Positions 45,001-60,000 of a stretch of 64,000 bases of DNA are shown piece by piece. The stretch is from Nodularia spumigena CCY9414 (GTDB lineage Bacteria; Cyanobacteriota; Cyanobacteriia; Cyanobacteriales; Nostocaceae), in NCBI RefSeq assembly GCF_000340565.2, contig NZ_CP007203.1, positions 2,634,056 through 2,698,055 on the forward strand. The letters run 5' to 3'. Made by a program: the position numbers and the translations under genes. Below the pieces are notes generated by a model, which ran no database searches, was not told the origin of the DNA, and saw nothing but the letters and a program-made list of their open reading frames with translations. Numbering within the stretch: the stretch's first letter is position 1; each line of letters opens with the position of its first letter.

Positions 45001-48000
45001 AAAAACTTGATGCTATCTATATGCGTGACAACACAAAACACTGTCCTTGTACGACGGCTTTACACAAAGTGACCCTTGTTAAGACTTGAGAGGAATAGTC
45101 ACGCAGTTATTTCTGTCGATCAAATTTGAGATTGACCAATATTTTAGCCAACTATTTATGACAACAATCAAGTTCACCACCAACACTACAACCCTCATAG
45201 AAACCGAAAGTACTGCACTTACCTTCAGATTTGAGTTAAGTGAGCCACCACCAGCAGGAGGTATAAGAGTTTATCTCCTGGGTAATGTCCCCCAATCATT
45301 AACTCAACTGGATTTGTTTGCACTCAGCTTTACAGGTGGCGATGTCCCACAAGGAGACTTTGATTTTTCCGGGTTTTTCTTTGACATTACATCCACAGTT
45401 GCCACTGTAACTGCGCCCATTTTTGCAGACGGAATTTCAGAAGGACAGCAAACGGTAGTTTACACTCTCCAAGCTGATGCAGCATATACAGTTGATCCGA
45501 GTTTTAGTGCGGTGACAGTGAACTTCTACGACGATCCCAGTCAGGTTTCAGCAGCCAACAACCCACCAGTAGCAGTTAACGACAGTTACACCACAAACGC
45601 AGGTCAGCAATTAGTAGTGGATGTAGCCAATGGTGTTTTAAGTAATGACACTGATGGTAACAATGATCCTCTAACAGCAGCAGTTTTAGCAGCACCCAGT
45701 AATGGCAGTCTTATCTTTAATGCGAATGGTTCGTTTGCTTACACACCCAATGCAGATTTTGCAGGTACAGATAGCTTTACCTATCTAGCCAATGACAGTC
45801 AGGCAGATTCTGCCCCAGCCACAGTTAGTATAACCGTTAACCCACCAGCCACTATGCCCACAATTAGCTTTACCGCCAGCCCCACTACTTTAGTGGAAGC
45901 AAACGAAGACAGTATTGTATTAACCTTTCAACTAAGTGAACCACCCCCAGCCGGAGGGTTAGAAGTTACATTTGATAGTGGTGTTGAAGACTCATTAGCT
46001 GAATTTGATGTATTTAGTCCATCATTCAATGGTGCTAGTTTGGTGAGGGCCAATGCTGCTTCCAGTGGTGTTACTGTCAGATTGCTTCAGCAAACCGCAA
46101 CCATTACTCTACCCCTATTTAAAGATGAAGTTGTAGAAGGTGCAGAAACCTTTACCTACACCCTTAGCCCCGTACCTGGGTACGATTTTGTTCCCGGTGA
46201 AGACGCAATCACATTTACCATATTCGACGTTCCCCCTGCACCAGTAGTAGCATTCACAGTATCACCAGATGTAATCAGCGAAGCAGAAGGAACAGCCTTA
46301 ACATTAACCTTCAACACCACAGGCGTTATTCCCCCTGAAGGAATCACAGTCAACCTAGAAGGCGATGTAGCCGAAATTCTCCAACAGTTCTTAGCACCAG
46401 ATGGAGACGGAGCGGTTCAAACCCGTGTTACTGCCGATGGCAACATTCTTTATCGCTTCGACACCTCTTTTCAAGCCGACAACCCTAACTTTGCCAATAT
46501 TGTAGGTGGTGTCCTGGATGTATTTGCCCTAGAAGATGGCGATCCTGCCGAAGATAACTCCGACCCCGCAGCAGCAGGGACAGGCTTCCTGAGTAACTTC
46601 AGCTTCACCATCACGGAGCCAGTTGCTAGCATTACCCTGCCAGTGTCTGACGACATCCTAGAAGAACCTGACCAAACCTTTACCTACACCCTAGTAGCAG
46701 GAGAAGGCTACACCGTTGACGAAACCGCTAACAGTGGCACATTTACGTTAACTGACGGAGTTGAGGGTGGTGTTGGGCCAACAGTAGAAATCTCTTCAAC
46801 CCCTGGCACCCTCTACGAAAGTGAACAAACAAAAATTACCCTCAACTTCAGAACACGGGGTGAGATTCCCCCTGAAGGTGTCGTGGTATTTTTGGAAGGG
46901 CCGGCTCGGGCGATCGCCGAATTTGATGTTAATGCCACCAACCCCCGTTTACCCGAAGATCAAACTGTGGTCACAGGACCTGTGGTAGTAGGCGGTAGCA
47001 TTGTTGGCACTAATGAGACAGCCGGAGGCCTATTCTTCCGAGTTACCGAAGAGTTTTCATCCATTACAGTACCCGTTTTTCAAGATGATGTTACCGAAGG
47101 CACTGAAAACTTCACATTTACATTGATTGACGGCGAAGAATATGAGGTCAGAGAAGGCCGCGAAAGCGTTACCTTCAGCATTGAAGATACCGTAGAGCCA
47201 CCAGTAGTCAGCATGAGTGGTAGTCCCACCCTGCTCAGAGAAGACGAAGGTACAGTATTAGAATTGAACTTCACCACCACTGGTATCATTCCGGCCTCTG
47301 GTACGACAGTTGTTCTTGAAACCACCGACCCTCTCTTACTCGGTACTCAGATCAGCCGACCTTCCAATGGAGGAGATAACGTCGGTATCAGCGTTCCTGG
47401 TGGTTCTCGCACAACCAGGAACGCTGAAAACGGCAACTTTGTCAGACTCTTACAACGAGTCACCATTACCGAAGCCAATGCCACCCTACGTTTACCTGTA
47501 GTGGATGACATCATCGAGGAAATGGATACCGAGTACACCCTCACCTTAATTGAAGGGGAAGGTTATAACCTTGATGCAACAGGGGTTAATAGTGTTACCT
47601 TCACCGTTAGCGATGGGGAGTTACCCAGTCCCGTACCCCTCATCGGAGTTACTGCCACACCCGGAACACTTATCGAAAGTGAGCAGACCGTTTTGACCGT
47701 TACCTTGAGTGCCGAAGGAGAGATTCCTGAAGGGGGCGTAACCGTCTTCCTAGATAGCGGTGTCAGGGCTGCCATTGGTGAATTTGATGTTAGCGGCAGT
47801 GCGCGTACTGGAGAAGTTGAAGGCGTAACCGTCACTGGCGGTGAAATTGTTGGTACAGACGAAGATGTGAGTGGATTCTTCTTCCGTATGGATGAAGCCA
47901 CTGCCACCATCTCTGTTCCTGTATTCGAGGATAACGTAGATGAAGGAACAGAAGTCTTACCTTTCACCCTTGTGGATGGGGAAGGTTATGAAGTTGATCC

Positions 48001-51000
48001 TGATAATTCTGCGGTAACTGTAACCATTATAGATATCCTTGAGCCAATTGTTGGTTTCACAGCCAGCCCAGTAGTGAGTGAAGCAGACGGGCCAGGCTTA
48101 GTGCTGTTCTTCAATGCCCAAGGCATTATCCCAGAAGAAGGCATAGTAGTTAGCGTTGGTGGCGACTTGCGACCCTCAGCAGTCGAGCAAGGGTTGCAAT
48201 TCCGGCAAGTGGTGGAGTCAGAAGGTGTGGAATATCTCCGCTTTAACCGTGACACCCAAGTTTATGAGTTCCGCTTAACCCAAGGTAACGCTACTGTTAC
48301 CATTCCCGTCTTCGATGACATAGTAGAAGAAGCAGACACCACCTACACTTATGAACTGTTAGCAGGTGAAAGCTACAGAGTAGACCCCGCAGCTAGTTCC
48401 GTAGATGTCACCTATGTAGATGGTGTACCTGGTGGTATTGGTCCAGTTGTTAGCATCTCCACTGAGCAAACTGCACTGTATGAAGGTGATACCCTGACAG
48501 TTAACTTCAGTGTAGATGGCGAAATCCCAGAGGGCGGCTTGCAAGTATTTGTCCTCAGCCCCACCAGAGGCGCATTAGGTGAATTTGTCATCTTTAATGA
48601 AGATGGTACACCTGCTGTGACTTGGGAAGGAATTGCTGGTTTCCCAGAACCAGATGGTACTGGTGGCGGTTTCTTTGTCACCTTGACTGAACCCACTGCT
48701 TCCCTGACATTGCAGGTGTTTGATGATGGTCCCAATGAAGGGATTGAAAACATCACCTTCAATTTGGTGGATGGGGAACTTTACGAAGTTAATCCTGATG
48801 CTGGTAGTGTCAGTCTCACCATTAGTGATACCCCAACCAATCCCGTTGGTGGTGCTGATGACAACATCCTGGTTGGTACTTTCGAGAATGACAGCTTATT
48901 TGGTCTTGCTGGTAATGACATCTTATACGGTGGTCTTGGCAATGACTACCTGTTTGGTAGTGCTGGTGACGACTTGTTAGATGGTGGAGACGGTAACGAT
49001 GCACTCTTTGGTGGTGATGGTAATGACACTCTACGGGGCGGTGCTGGTAATGACTACTTAACTGGTGGTGCTGGTGACAACCTATTAGATGGAGGTTACG
49101 GTAACGATATTCTCTATGGTGGTGCTGGTAATAACACTCTACTGGGTGGCGCTGGTGATGACATTATCTACAGTGGTTCTGGCCAAAACCTAATTAACGG
49201 TGGTGCTGGCAATGACATCATCTTCTTAAATGGTGGTCAAGATACTGTTGCTATAGCCCAAGGTGAGGGAGTCGATACTATCAACAACTTCCAAGTTAGC
49301 TTGGGACAAAGAATTGGTTTAAGTGGTGGTCTAAGTTTCGACGAGTTAACTTTGACTCAAAGTGGTATGGATACCTTGATTAAAACAGGCGATGAAACTC
49401 TGGCTGTGTTGAGGTTTGTTCAATCCACTAGCCTCAATTCTTCAGCGTTTACTGTTGTGTAAAATACTAGGTCTGAGGATTTAAACGCAGAGTAGCGCTA
49501 AGGTTAGCGCAGAGGTACGCAAAGTAGAGACGTAGTATTACTACGTCTCTATAAAAATATCTGGTTGTCTTTTGTTTTTTTAAAGTTATGGATTTTAGTT
49601 TATTTTATTTCGATGGTGATGGTTCTGTTGCGCTCCCTAACCAATACCAATTGTTAAGAAAAAGTGCTAAGTTTGCCGACGCTAACGGTTTTACGGCTGT
49701 TTGGACTCCAGAGCGACATTTTCACGCTTTTGGTGGTCTTTACCCAAATCCGGCTTTAACAAGTGCGGCTCTGGCGATGATTACTAAGCGGATACAGCTA
49801 CGTGCTGGGAGTTTTGTCTTACCTTTACATGACCCTGTACGGGCTACGGAAGAATGGTCTGTAGTAGATAATTTATCAGATGGTAGGGTGGCGATCGCTT
49901 TTGCTTCTGGTTGGACTGTGGATGATTTTGTTTTGGCTCGTGAACCCCACTCTCACCGCAAAGCTGTCATGTGGCGTGATTTGGAGGTAATGCGGAAGCT
50001 ATGGCGGGGTGAAGCTGTGGAACGTCAGGATGCTAATGGGAAAACTTTCACGGTGAAAACACTACCTCGACCTGTACAAGCAGAGCTTCCTATGTGGATG
50101 ACTTGTCAATCTTCAGAAACTTTTGTGGAAGCAGGAAAATTAGGGTCAAATGTCTTGACTTCCTTATTAGGTGGTCCTCTTGATGATATTGTTCCGAAAA
50201 TTAAACTTTACCGCAAGTCTTTAGAAAAGCACGGACACGACCCCCAAGGTGGAAAAGTGGCGTTGATGATTCATACCTTTTTGGGTGATGATATCAATGA
50301 TGTGAAAGCAAAAGTCACACAGCCTTTTTGCCATTACCTGAAAACTCACTACGACTTGCTGGAAAATCTAGCTAAGGGTATGGGGTTAAATGTCAGTATC
50401 AAACACTTCTCTGAAGATGATATTGATAGTTTACTTCAATTCGGTGTCGAAGGATTTATGAAGGGGCGATCGCTCATTGGTACTCCCGAAAGTTGTCGTC
50501 CATTTGTTGAACAAATTCGTGCTGCTGGTGTAGATGAAATTGCTTGTTTAATTGATTTTGTCCAAGATTATGATTTAGTAATGGCAAGTTTACCATTTGT
50601 CAGCAAATTACAACAACAATTAACATTGAGTTTATGTAAGTAAAAAAACCATTGCCCTAACATAATATTCTCCTGCAAAGTAGAAATTTTGGGTTAGGGT
50701 ACTGCTGAAAAATTCAACCGAAGCAATTTATTTTGTGCAGCCTTTCATGAAAAAATGGCAAATAACCACGATTATATGGGGAATATTAAATCTTACTTCA
50801 GGTTGTACAACATCCCAGGCAAATATTAATTTGAACTCTCAGATAGCAGTAGAACCAGCACCTGTAACTGCTGTTGTCGCCCTGGGACAAATCGAACCAG
50901 AAGGAGAAGTTATCAGACTCTCTGTTCCCAATGCTCAAGATAGTCGAGTTAACCAAATTTTGGTGAAGGAAGGCGATTTTGTCCAAAGAAATCAAATTAT

Positions 51001-54000
51001 CGCGATTTTGCAGGGAATTGACCAATTAGAAGCTGATTTAAAGGATGCGGAGACTGATGTAAGTTTGCAGCAAGCAGAACTTTTAAAGGTGCAGCAAGGT
51101 GAGGCTAAAAAAGCTGAAATTGCTGCACAAACAGCTACTATTAATCGTTTAAAGGCGCAATTAAAAGCAGAAACTATCCAAAAACAAGCAGCTAGAAATA
51201 TTGCAGATGCTACATTAGAAGAAGCACAATTAACTTATCAACGTCGTCAATATTTATCGACACAAGGTGCAATTTCTATTGCAGATGCAGACACGGCAAA
51301 ACGAGAATTAGCAACTGCTGAAGCTACTTTAATGGAGCGCACAGCAGAATTAGATAAAACTATTACAACTTTACAAGCACAAATTCTTGAAGAAGAGGCA
51401 AGATTAACACAATTAACAGAAATACGTCCTGTAGATATAGAAATTGCTAACTTGCGGTTACAAAAAGCCAAAATTGCTGTTATTCAGAGGAAAGCTAGGC
51501 TAGAAAATGCAAAAGTCCGCGCTCCTGCTTTTGGTCAGATATTAAGAATAAACACCCGTATTGGTGAACAAGTTAACACTAGTCTAGGGATAGTGGAAAT
51601 TGCTCGAACTGACCGAATGTTTGCTGTAGCTGAAGTTGCAGAAACTGATATTGACAAAATTCGTCTCGGACAACAAGCAACTATTAGCAGCGAATATGGT
51701 GGTTTTAGCGGTGATATTAAAGGTAATGTGGAACAAATTGCTTTACAGATTGGTAAAAGAACTCTTCAAGATGCAGCTAATACAAGAGGACCGACTACTG
51801 ATGATAATTCACGGGTGATTGCTGTTAAAATTCGGATAGATCCTCAATATAATTCCCAGATTGCAGCTTTAACTTATATGTTAGTAAGAGTCAAAATTGA
51901 TATTAATCAATAGTTCAGTTTTTTTTGAAGCAAATTTTGATAATAAATCATTGTTTGGCACAGGTAAAAAATATAATATAACAAATTAATGACACTTATT
52001 AGTAAGAAAGATCTATACTAAATAAAAAATATTTATGCTAAAGTCTACCCTGAAGAAAATTAAATTCCAGTATTCAATTGCTTGGTCACAATTATCGCAT
52101 CAAAAAATGCGTCTTTTAGTGGCGATGGGAGGAATTGCATTTGCCAATATATTAATTTTTATGCAATTGGGTTTTAGGCAATTATTTACTAGTGGAGCTA
52201 CTGTTTTACCCGAAAGTCTCAAAGGAGATTTATTTTTATTACATCCAGATAGCAGATTTTTAGGTGCAATTGAATTTGACCGCTTGCGGCTTTATCAAGC
52301 AGCAGGAATTAAAGGTGTTGCCGATACTATTCCTGTTTATATTAATTCAGGTGTTTCTTGGGCTTATACACAAAATTACCAATCTTATGAGGTAAGAATA
52401 GTTGCATTTAATCCTCAAAAAAAAGTTTTCAATATTGCTGAGATTAATCAGCAGCGTTATAAAATAAGTATGCCCAATAGTTTCTTATTTGATCGTTTTG
52501 CTCAACAAGAGTTAGGGAATATTGTTGAAGATTTTAGTAAAGCAGAATCTAAAAATACTCAACCTCATCAAATTAAAGTTTTAATTAATAGACGTAAAGC
52601 TGATATTGTCGGGCTTTTTAATCTTGGTAATTCCTTCTTTTTAGGTACTGGTAACTTAATTACTAGCGAAGCTAATTATCAAGAAATATTTGGCAATAAT
52701 ATTTTAAATAGAGTTAGTATTGGTATAGTGAATTTAAACCCAGATGTTAATCCAGATGCAGTGAAAGCTGGTATCAAAAAGAATGTCCCTGGGATTAATG
52801 TCTATTCTCATCAGGAATTGATAGCTAAAGAATTAAAATACCAAGAAGAAAATCCAGCCGGACTGATTTTTAGTTTTGGTGCAATCATGGGGTTTATTAT
52901 TGGGGTGGTAATTGTATATCAAGTTTTGTATGCTGATGTGAGAGATCATTTAGCTGAATATGCGACGCTGAAAGCGATGGGTTATTCTGATATTTATCTC
53001 CTAGCAATTATTTTTCAAGAAGCGACCATTTTGACTATATTAGGTTTTATTCCTGGTTTTTTGGTATCTTTGAGTATGTACAATTTTCTCGCTAGTATGA
53101 CACGTTTGGAGCTAGCGATGACACCTGAACTGGCTGTGATAGTATTTTTGTTAACTTTCGTTATGTGTATAGTTTCAGCTGCGATCGCTTCCAGTAAGCT
53201 TCGTTATGCTGATCCAGCCGACGTTTTTTAATAATTATTGAATACCCTATTATAGTATATCTAATCAGGAATTTCTATATATTTTGACAATAATTCTAAC
53301 AATTGCACCCGATGAGAATGCAAAAAGAAATGATTTCCTGGTAGCATTTCTATAGAAAAATTATCAATTGTATGTTGTTTCCATGCTACTAATTTTTCTA
53401 GGGTAACTTCTGTATCTTCCCAACCTCCCAAGGCTGTGATTCCACAAGATAATGGTGCTGATTCTGTATAAATATAAGTTTCTAAAACCGCAAAATCTGC
53501 CCTTAAAGTTGGTGAGAATAATTTCATAAATTCTCTATTTTCTAATATTGCTGCTGGCGTACCATTAAAACGGCGTAACTCTTGGATAAACTCTGGCTGT
53601 GGTAAATTATGAATGGGTGGCTTTGTTTCAAGAATATGAGGCGCTCTTGCACCAGAGATGAATAAATGTAATGGCTTTAAATCATGTTTTTGCTGCAAAT
53701 AACGTGCTAACTCAAAAGATATTAAACCACCCATGCTATGACCAAAGAAAGCAAAGGGTTGATTTAAATTTGGTAATATTTCTTGGCTTAGTGCATTTAT
53801 TAAAGATTTGAGATGATTAAAAGGTGTTTCAATTAGCCGATTTTCTCTTCCTGGTAACTGCACTGCACAAATTTCTATTTCGCGGTTTAATTGTTTGTAC
53901 CATTCCCGAAAAATAGATGCTCCACCTCCAGCATAGGGAAAGCAAAATAACCGTAATTTTGCTTGGGGATTTGGTTGAGGAAATATTAGCCAAGGATTTT

Positions 54001-57000
54001 TGGTTTTAATAAAGTTCATCATCAAAGGTTGTAATTTTTTATAGCGATTCCCAAATAGGTACTATTACCGCGTACCTTTGGGTCTTTGCGTGAGGCAGAT
54101 ACCAATATATTACATTAAAAATGGTTATTTTCTGGTTTCTGCTTTCTGAATTTGATTAATTTTAACCATTCTCTAAAAGGTAAAATGGCTGCTTCCCAAA
54201 GATGATTATGAGTTTCTCCTGTTGTCAGTCCGGTTGGGGGAAACTCTCCCTTTTGCGGATGATAATAAGAGCCAAAAATAATATCCCAAATAGGAAAAAA
54301 GACGGCATAATTTTTATCAATGTGTTCTGGTTGATACGAGTGGTGAATTCTGTGATATTGTGGACTAACAATGATAGGGGATAATTTGCCTGCTCCTAAC
54401 CGTAAATTCATGTGAATAAACTGTAACCACAAAACTTGTATGAATGCTAAGAAACCCGATGGTATGGGTTGAAGATTAAATAATAAGGTCATAGGCAGGA
54501 CTATAAATAAGAGAACCAATGGCTCTTCTAACCAATGTACTCTTCTAGAACTGGTAACATTTAAAGAAACTTCGCTATGATGAAATTTATGCTGTTCCCA
54601 TAAAAATGAATTGGTATGTTGGCATCGGTGAAACCAATAATAAAAAAAGTCAACAATCAACAAGTAAAGTATGACTCCAAAAAATGCTTCTATCCAATTT
54701 CTGGGTTCTGGGAAAGTTAAATAGGCTCCACCTAACCAAGTACGTGTTAATTCTACTAATGTGGCAATACCAATAGCATTCATTAAAAATGCCAATAAAG
54801 TATAAACAATGTACCACTTTAAGTTAAAAAGAATATGACGAAATGGCTGGTTTGGCTCGGCTGGGCGCAATCTTTCGATGAGAATAAATACACCATACAT
54901 CAGAAGTCCTTGCAGCACATATTTGACGAAGATGGAGATATTATCAATCCATTCCATAATTAATCAACCTATTTTTTGTGTGGGTAATACGGCGGAATAC
55001 GGTTCAGTAAAAGAACCACACTCTTTGCTAAAATCATTTTAAAATTTAGCAACTTGCAAACTTTTCTGTGAGACAATGATTTTACTAATTTACCACAAGT
55101 ATACTAAGTTAGTTGCAAATCTATCTCAATTTATGCGGTGAGATGTATGATTAATTGGAGTATTTTCTTGGCTGCACTTGGCAGTACAGGGATTGAATTT
55201 TTAGAAGTGGTGGCGATCGCCTATGCTATTGGTAGTTCTGGCTATGTTAGAGAGGCTATTTGGGGTTCCCTCGTTGGCTTAATAGTAGTCTTAGCTGTGG
55301 CGATCGCACTAGGAAATGGGTTACAATTTTTACCACTACAACCATTACAAATCCTGATTGGATCATTGCTGTTGTGGTTCGGCTGGGGATGGGCAAAGAA
55401 GTCTGTAAGCAGACTAGCAAGCGGGAGACGAGCCGGTTGGATCGATGATCAGGTATTAGAAAAAGAAGGTATTACATTAGACCAAGAATCCCCAGGATTT
55501 AGCAAACTCAATTTCTTGATTATGACCAAAAGCGTGGCTCTGGAAGCCTTGGAAATTGTTGTGATTGTCATCACTTTAGGTTTAGCAACCAGTGCATGGT
55601 ATGAGGCGATCGCAGGTACTGGGTTAGCATTATTATTATCCTTAGTAATGATAATTTTCTTACATCAATATTTGTTAAAACTGCCAGAAGTGTTAATCAA
55701 ACTAGGTGCTGGAGTCATGCTCAGTGCAATGGGAACCTTCTGGTTAGGGGAAGGTATAGGGCTAGAATTTCCCTTAGATGAATTTTTCATCTTGATTTTA
55801 ATCACATTTTACAGTTTCACGGCAGTATTTTCCGTGTATTGGCTCAAAAATCAACTGGTGACATGAGAAAATTCAATGATGATTGTCGTTACTGCTCCGT
55901 AGTTTCTCAAGCTAACCGGGAAGATCCCATTGGTACAGCCGGCACAGTAGATGAATGGCTGCTGGTGGAAGTACCCCAACCGTGGAAAACCGATCTTTGG
56001 CAACAAAAACCACAGTTTCAACCACTGCTGCAAGTTGTAGAAAAGTTAGCATCTCAACCTTTACGATACTTCAAAACTCGACTATTAGCGATCGCACCCC
56101 ATAAAATTCACACTCATCCAGAACTCGTCCGCATTTTTCACTACAAACGTCCAGCCAAACTATTTGCTCAATACACCAAGCAAGAATATTTACTTCCCCT
56201 GGCTGAAATTGCGTCCCTTGCAGAAGCTATATTATTCCAACCCCGCCAACTCATCCGCTTTCAAACCTACCAACAACCAACAGCACACATTCGGGAAATT
56301 CTCATCTGTACCCATGCTAACTATGACCGAGCTTGTGGCAAATTTGGTTATCCCCTTTACCGACAACTACAAAAAAAATATGCCACAGCTACAGAAAACC
56401 TGCGAGTGTGGCAAACTAATCATTTTGGCGGACATCAATTTGCTCCCACATTAATTGACTTTCCCAACGGACAAATTTGGGGACATTTAGAACTTGATAT
56501 TTTAGATTGTTTAATTTATCGTCAAGGTGATGTTTCTCAATTGCGCCCTTTCTACCGTGGTTGGACAGGTTTGAGCAAATTTGAGCAAATAGCAGAACGG
56601 GAAATTTGGATGCAGCAGGGGTGGAACTGGTTGGAATATCCCAAAAGTGGGCGCATATTGGCGCAGGAACCAGGAGGAATCGTAAAAATGGTTCTAAAAA
56701 CTATTTTTAACTGCCTTCCCTTCCCCAAATTAAAACTTTTAGTTGCACGGTGGAATGAGCAAGCAACATGGACTAAAGTCCAAATTAGTTACAATGGGGG
56801 TGCATACTCAGCCCTCGTCAAACAAACCGGAACAGTGACAACAAAACTCAAATCCGGCGATGATGTCCCTTTGACAAGGGTTAATCAGTATGCTGTGGAA
56901 AAACTGCTAAAAATAGATTAAATTTTTTCCACACTCAAACCCGATGCAATAACGGCCTTTTGGCACAAATCTAGAGAAGGATCACCGGCTATCACCACTC

Positions 57001-60000
57001 GCTGCAAACGATGAGCGATCGCTATCATATCTTCTTGTGGCAACCAGGGAAACACTACCAACTCACCTGACTGAGAAAACATCGTAATTAGTTGCTCTAA
57101 AGTATTTGTTTGTAAATCCGCAGGTTGAAGCACAATCAAGGTTCTAGCTTCTTCAATCAGCCACTCATGATCCCAATCATCCGCAGTCACAGCCACAGCC
57201 AAAGCAATAGCAGGGATATTCGTAAAAAACTTGGGTGAAGCTGTATCTCCATGAAATATCAAATGCTGCTTACCTAAGCGTAACCATTGACTACTACTTG
57301 GGTTCGCAGTAATTTCTTGGACTTTTTGCTCAATAACATTACTATAATTAGAGATAATTTCTGATGTTGGATGCTGTGGTAATTCTTCTGATTTTTCAGC
57401 TACTTTTTCGGCTTGATGCTTAATATTGTGGACTAATTCCTTATGGGTGATGCGTTTACCTGTTTTCGCTTCTTGTAAATATTGCTCACGCAAATTTTCC
57501 GGCGTGGAAGGCGCAGCCAAAAGATAAAGAGCCGAGGTAGCAATATCAATTTGTGCAAGATTTGCACGATTCCCAAAAGTTTCGTACACGTTAATAAAAT
57601 TATAAGCAGTGCGACGACTCCAACCAAATTCAGCTTTTAGCCAAGTCTCAAACTGGCCATGCTTCAATTGAGCGCGCACCTCCGCCAAACTTTGTCCAAT
57701 TTCCCAAATATCTTGAGCAGTTTTTCGCAACTGTTCTCTAATTTCGCTGGTACGTTGCTCAACGAGCGATCGCTGTTCGGGAGTGAGAATGCCATAATCA
57801 AAACTAGCTAAAATATTCTCTTTCGGATTCTTACGTTTGGAATTAATCATAATGATCAGTTTGTAAATCCATTAAATAAAGGTTTCACCTACCTTAGCTC
57901 GCTGACAGGACAAAAAATCACAAGTCTATTTTACTCAGTTATAACCCCTATGTTAATATATTATGTGGTTTATTAAGCCGAAAATAACTATAAACTTAGC
58001 AATACTACTTGCATACAAACATTTTAACTTTAATTATTCTCAATCTTTTACCGTAATATTACTTGATTCCACCCCAGTCTATTTTATAAAAAATACACTG
58101 ATTTATTTTTCTACTTTAAGCTCTAAAGATGACTGAGTAAAAGCCCTGTTGCTTGAAAGCATCGCTCTATAAAAACTGTCGCATTCAGTACAAATACGGG
58201 TATATCTTTTTTGCCCCAAACTTTTGCTAGCAGCATTTTTAACAGAGTCTTCTGTGCCTATTAATTGATGTGACAACAAAAAGACTTGACAAAGTAGGCT
58301 ATTTATTGGTTTATTGAGAATAATTGTTAAAGAATTTAAGTAATCAATGAAACACCAAAAAGCTCAGAAGCTCATTTGTCTAGTACCCATTTCCTAGCAA
58401 GGAATGGGGGTTTCCAATCTTCTTTCTTCCCAGGAAAAAGGTTTAGACACAGGCTGGCACTATACTTTCAAGTTTCAAGAATAGCCTCTAAACTAGACAG
58501 AAGCTAATTTTCGCCTTGACTAAATCTGAGGATGAATTAACATTTTGCAAAATCACTACTGATTTTCTGTAATCGCTAGGTAGTCAATTAACGACGTTTT
58601 TTAGTCTCACGTACCATCAAAACACGCAAAATCAAAAATACACAAATGATAATAGATTCTAAATATCGAATCATTATGTAAATTTGGAATATTTTTGTCG
58701 CAAATTTCAGGTGTAAATGAATAGCTACAACCAACAATTTTTCGCTAACTTATGAAAACCCCCTTGCTACCATCGGTAAACAGTTCCTTGTTAGAAGTTG
58801 ATCATGTTTTTATTTGTCTGGAGACAGCACCGGAAGTAGAATTTTTTGCCAAACATGGACTAACTGTTTCTCCCACTTCCGTCAAACAACCAGAACGAGG
58901 TACAGCTTCGCAGATTATTTTTTTTGAGAATTTTTATTTAGAATTTATCTGGGTTGAGGATGAAATCGCTGCGGAAATTTATGCAGTTCGTACAGGTATA
59001 GATTTTTTAGGGCGGACTTATGAGTATAACAATAAATATTCTCCCTTTGGAATTGCTCTACGTCAGCAATCTGGGAGGAAAGCCTTTCTAGACCAGTATA
59101 ATTTTAGCTATTCATCACCAGAAAAATCCGAATTATTACTAAGTTTTTCCAGGGAAAATTTAGTCACTCAAACCGAACCATTGTGTTTTGTCATTCCTGA
59201 TGCGATCGCTCTGCCTACACTAGCAAGAAATTTTCCCAATTTACAATACCAGTGGATGTCCCATAGCTTGGGGCTAAAAAAAATCACAGGAATGGAGATT
59301 TCTAGCACTTGTGAAAATGCTTTGAGTCAACCTTTAGCGCTGTTATCACAAGATGGCGTAGTGCAAATTGAGTATGGCTCACCCTGTATCCAATTACACT
59401 TTGATAATTGTGTAAAACGAGGCGTAATAGATGCGCGCAAAATTGATATTCCTCTGATATTGCAATTTTAGATACAGAGGTGATCATCTCATGGGTTTGA
59501 GAAATCGTCAAATATGGCAAATTGTCCAACCATACTGGTTATCTCGTTGGCGTGAGAGCAAAATAGCGATCGCGCAGTTAATCATGCTGGTAATCTTATC
59601 ATTAGGCAGTAGTTATTTCATAATTTTTGAAATTTTCCAACGTGGTGAACTCACATCTTCCTTAGCAGCGCAAAACGCCAATAGATTTTATCAAGCATTT
59701 TGGTTTTTTAGTGGCGTTGTCATAATTAACATTTTATTTATATCCCTAAAAAACTATATCCAAGCACAACTCAGTCTTGACTGGCGCAAATGGGTGACAT
59801 CTGACTATCTCCAAGAATATTTTCAACAACAAGCTTTTTATCAATTGCTAACTAACTCTAACATTGATAATCCAGATCAACGTTTAGCCGAAGACATAAA
59901 AAATGTCACCCAAACTTTAGTAGCATTATTTGTAATTTTACTAGATTCTTTAGTGCAGTTAATTGGTTTTATCGGCGTACTGTGGTTGATTTCTCCCATC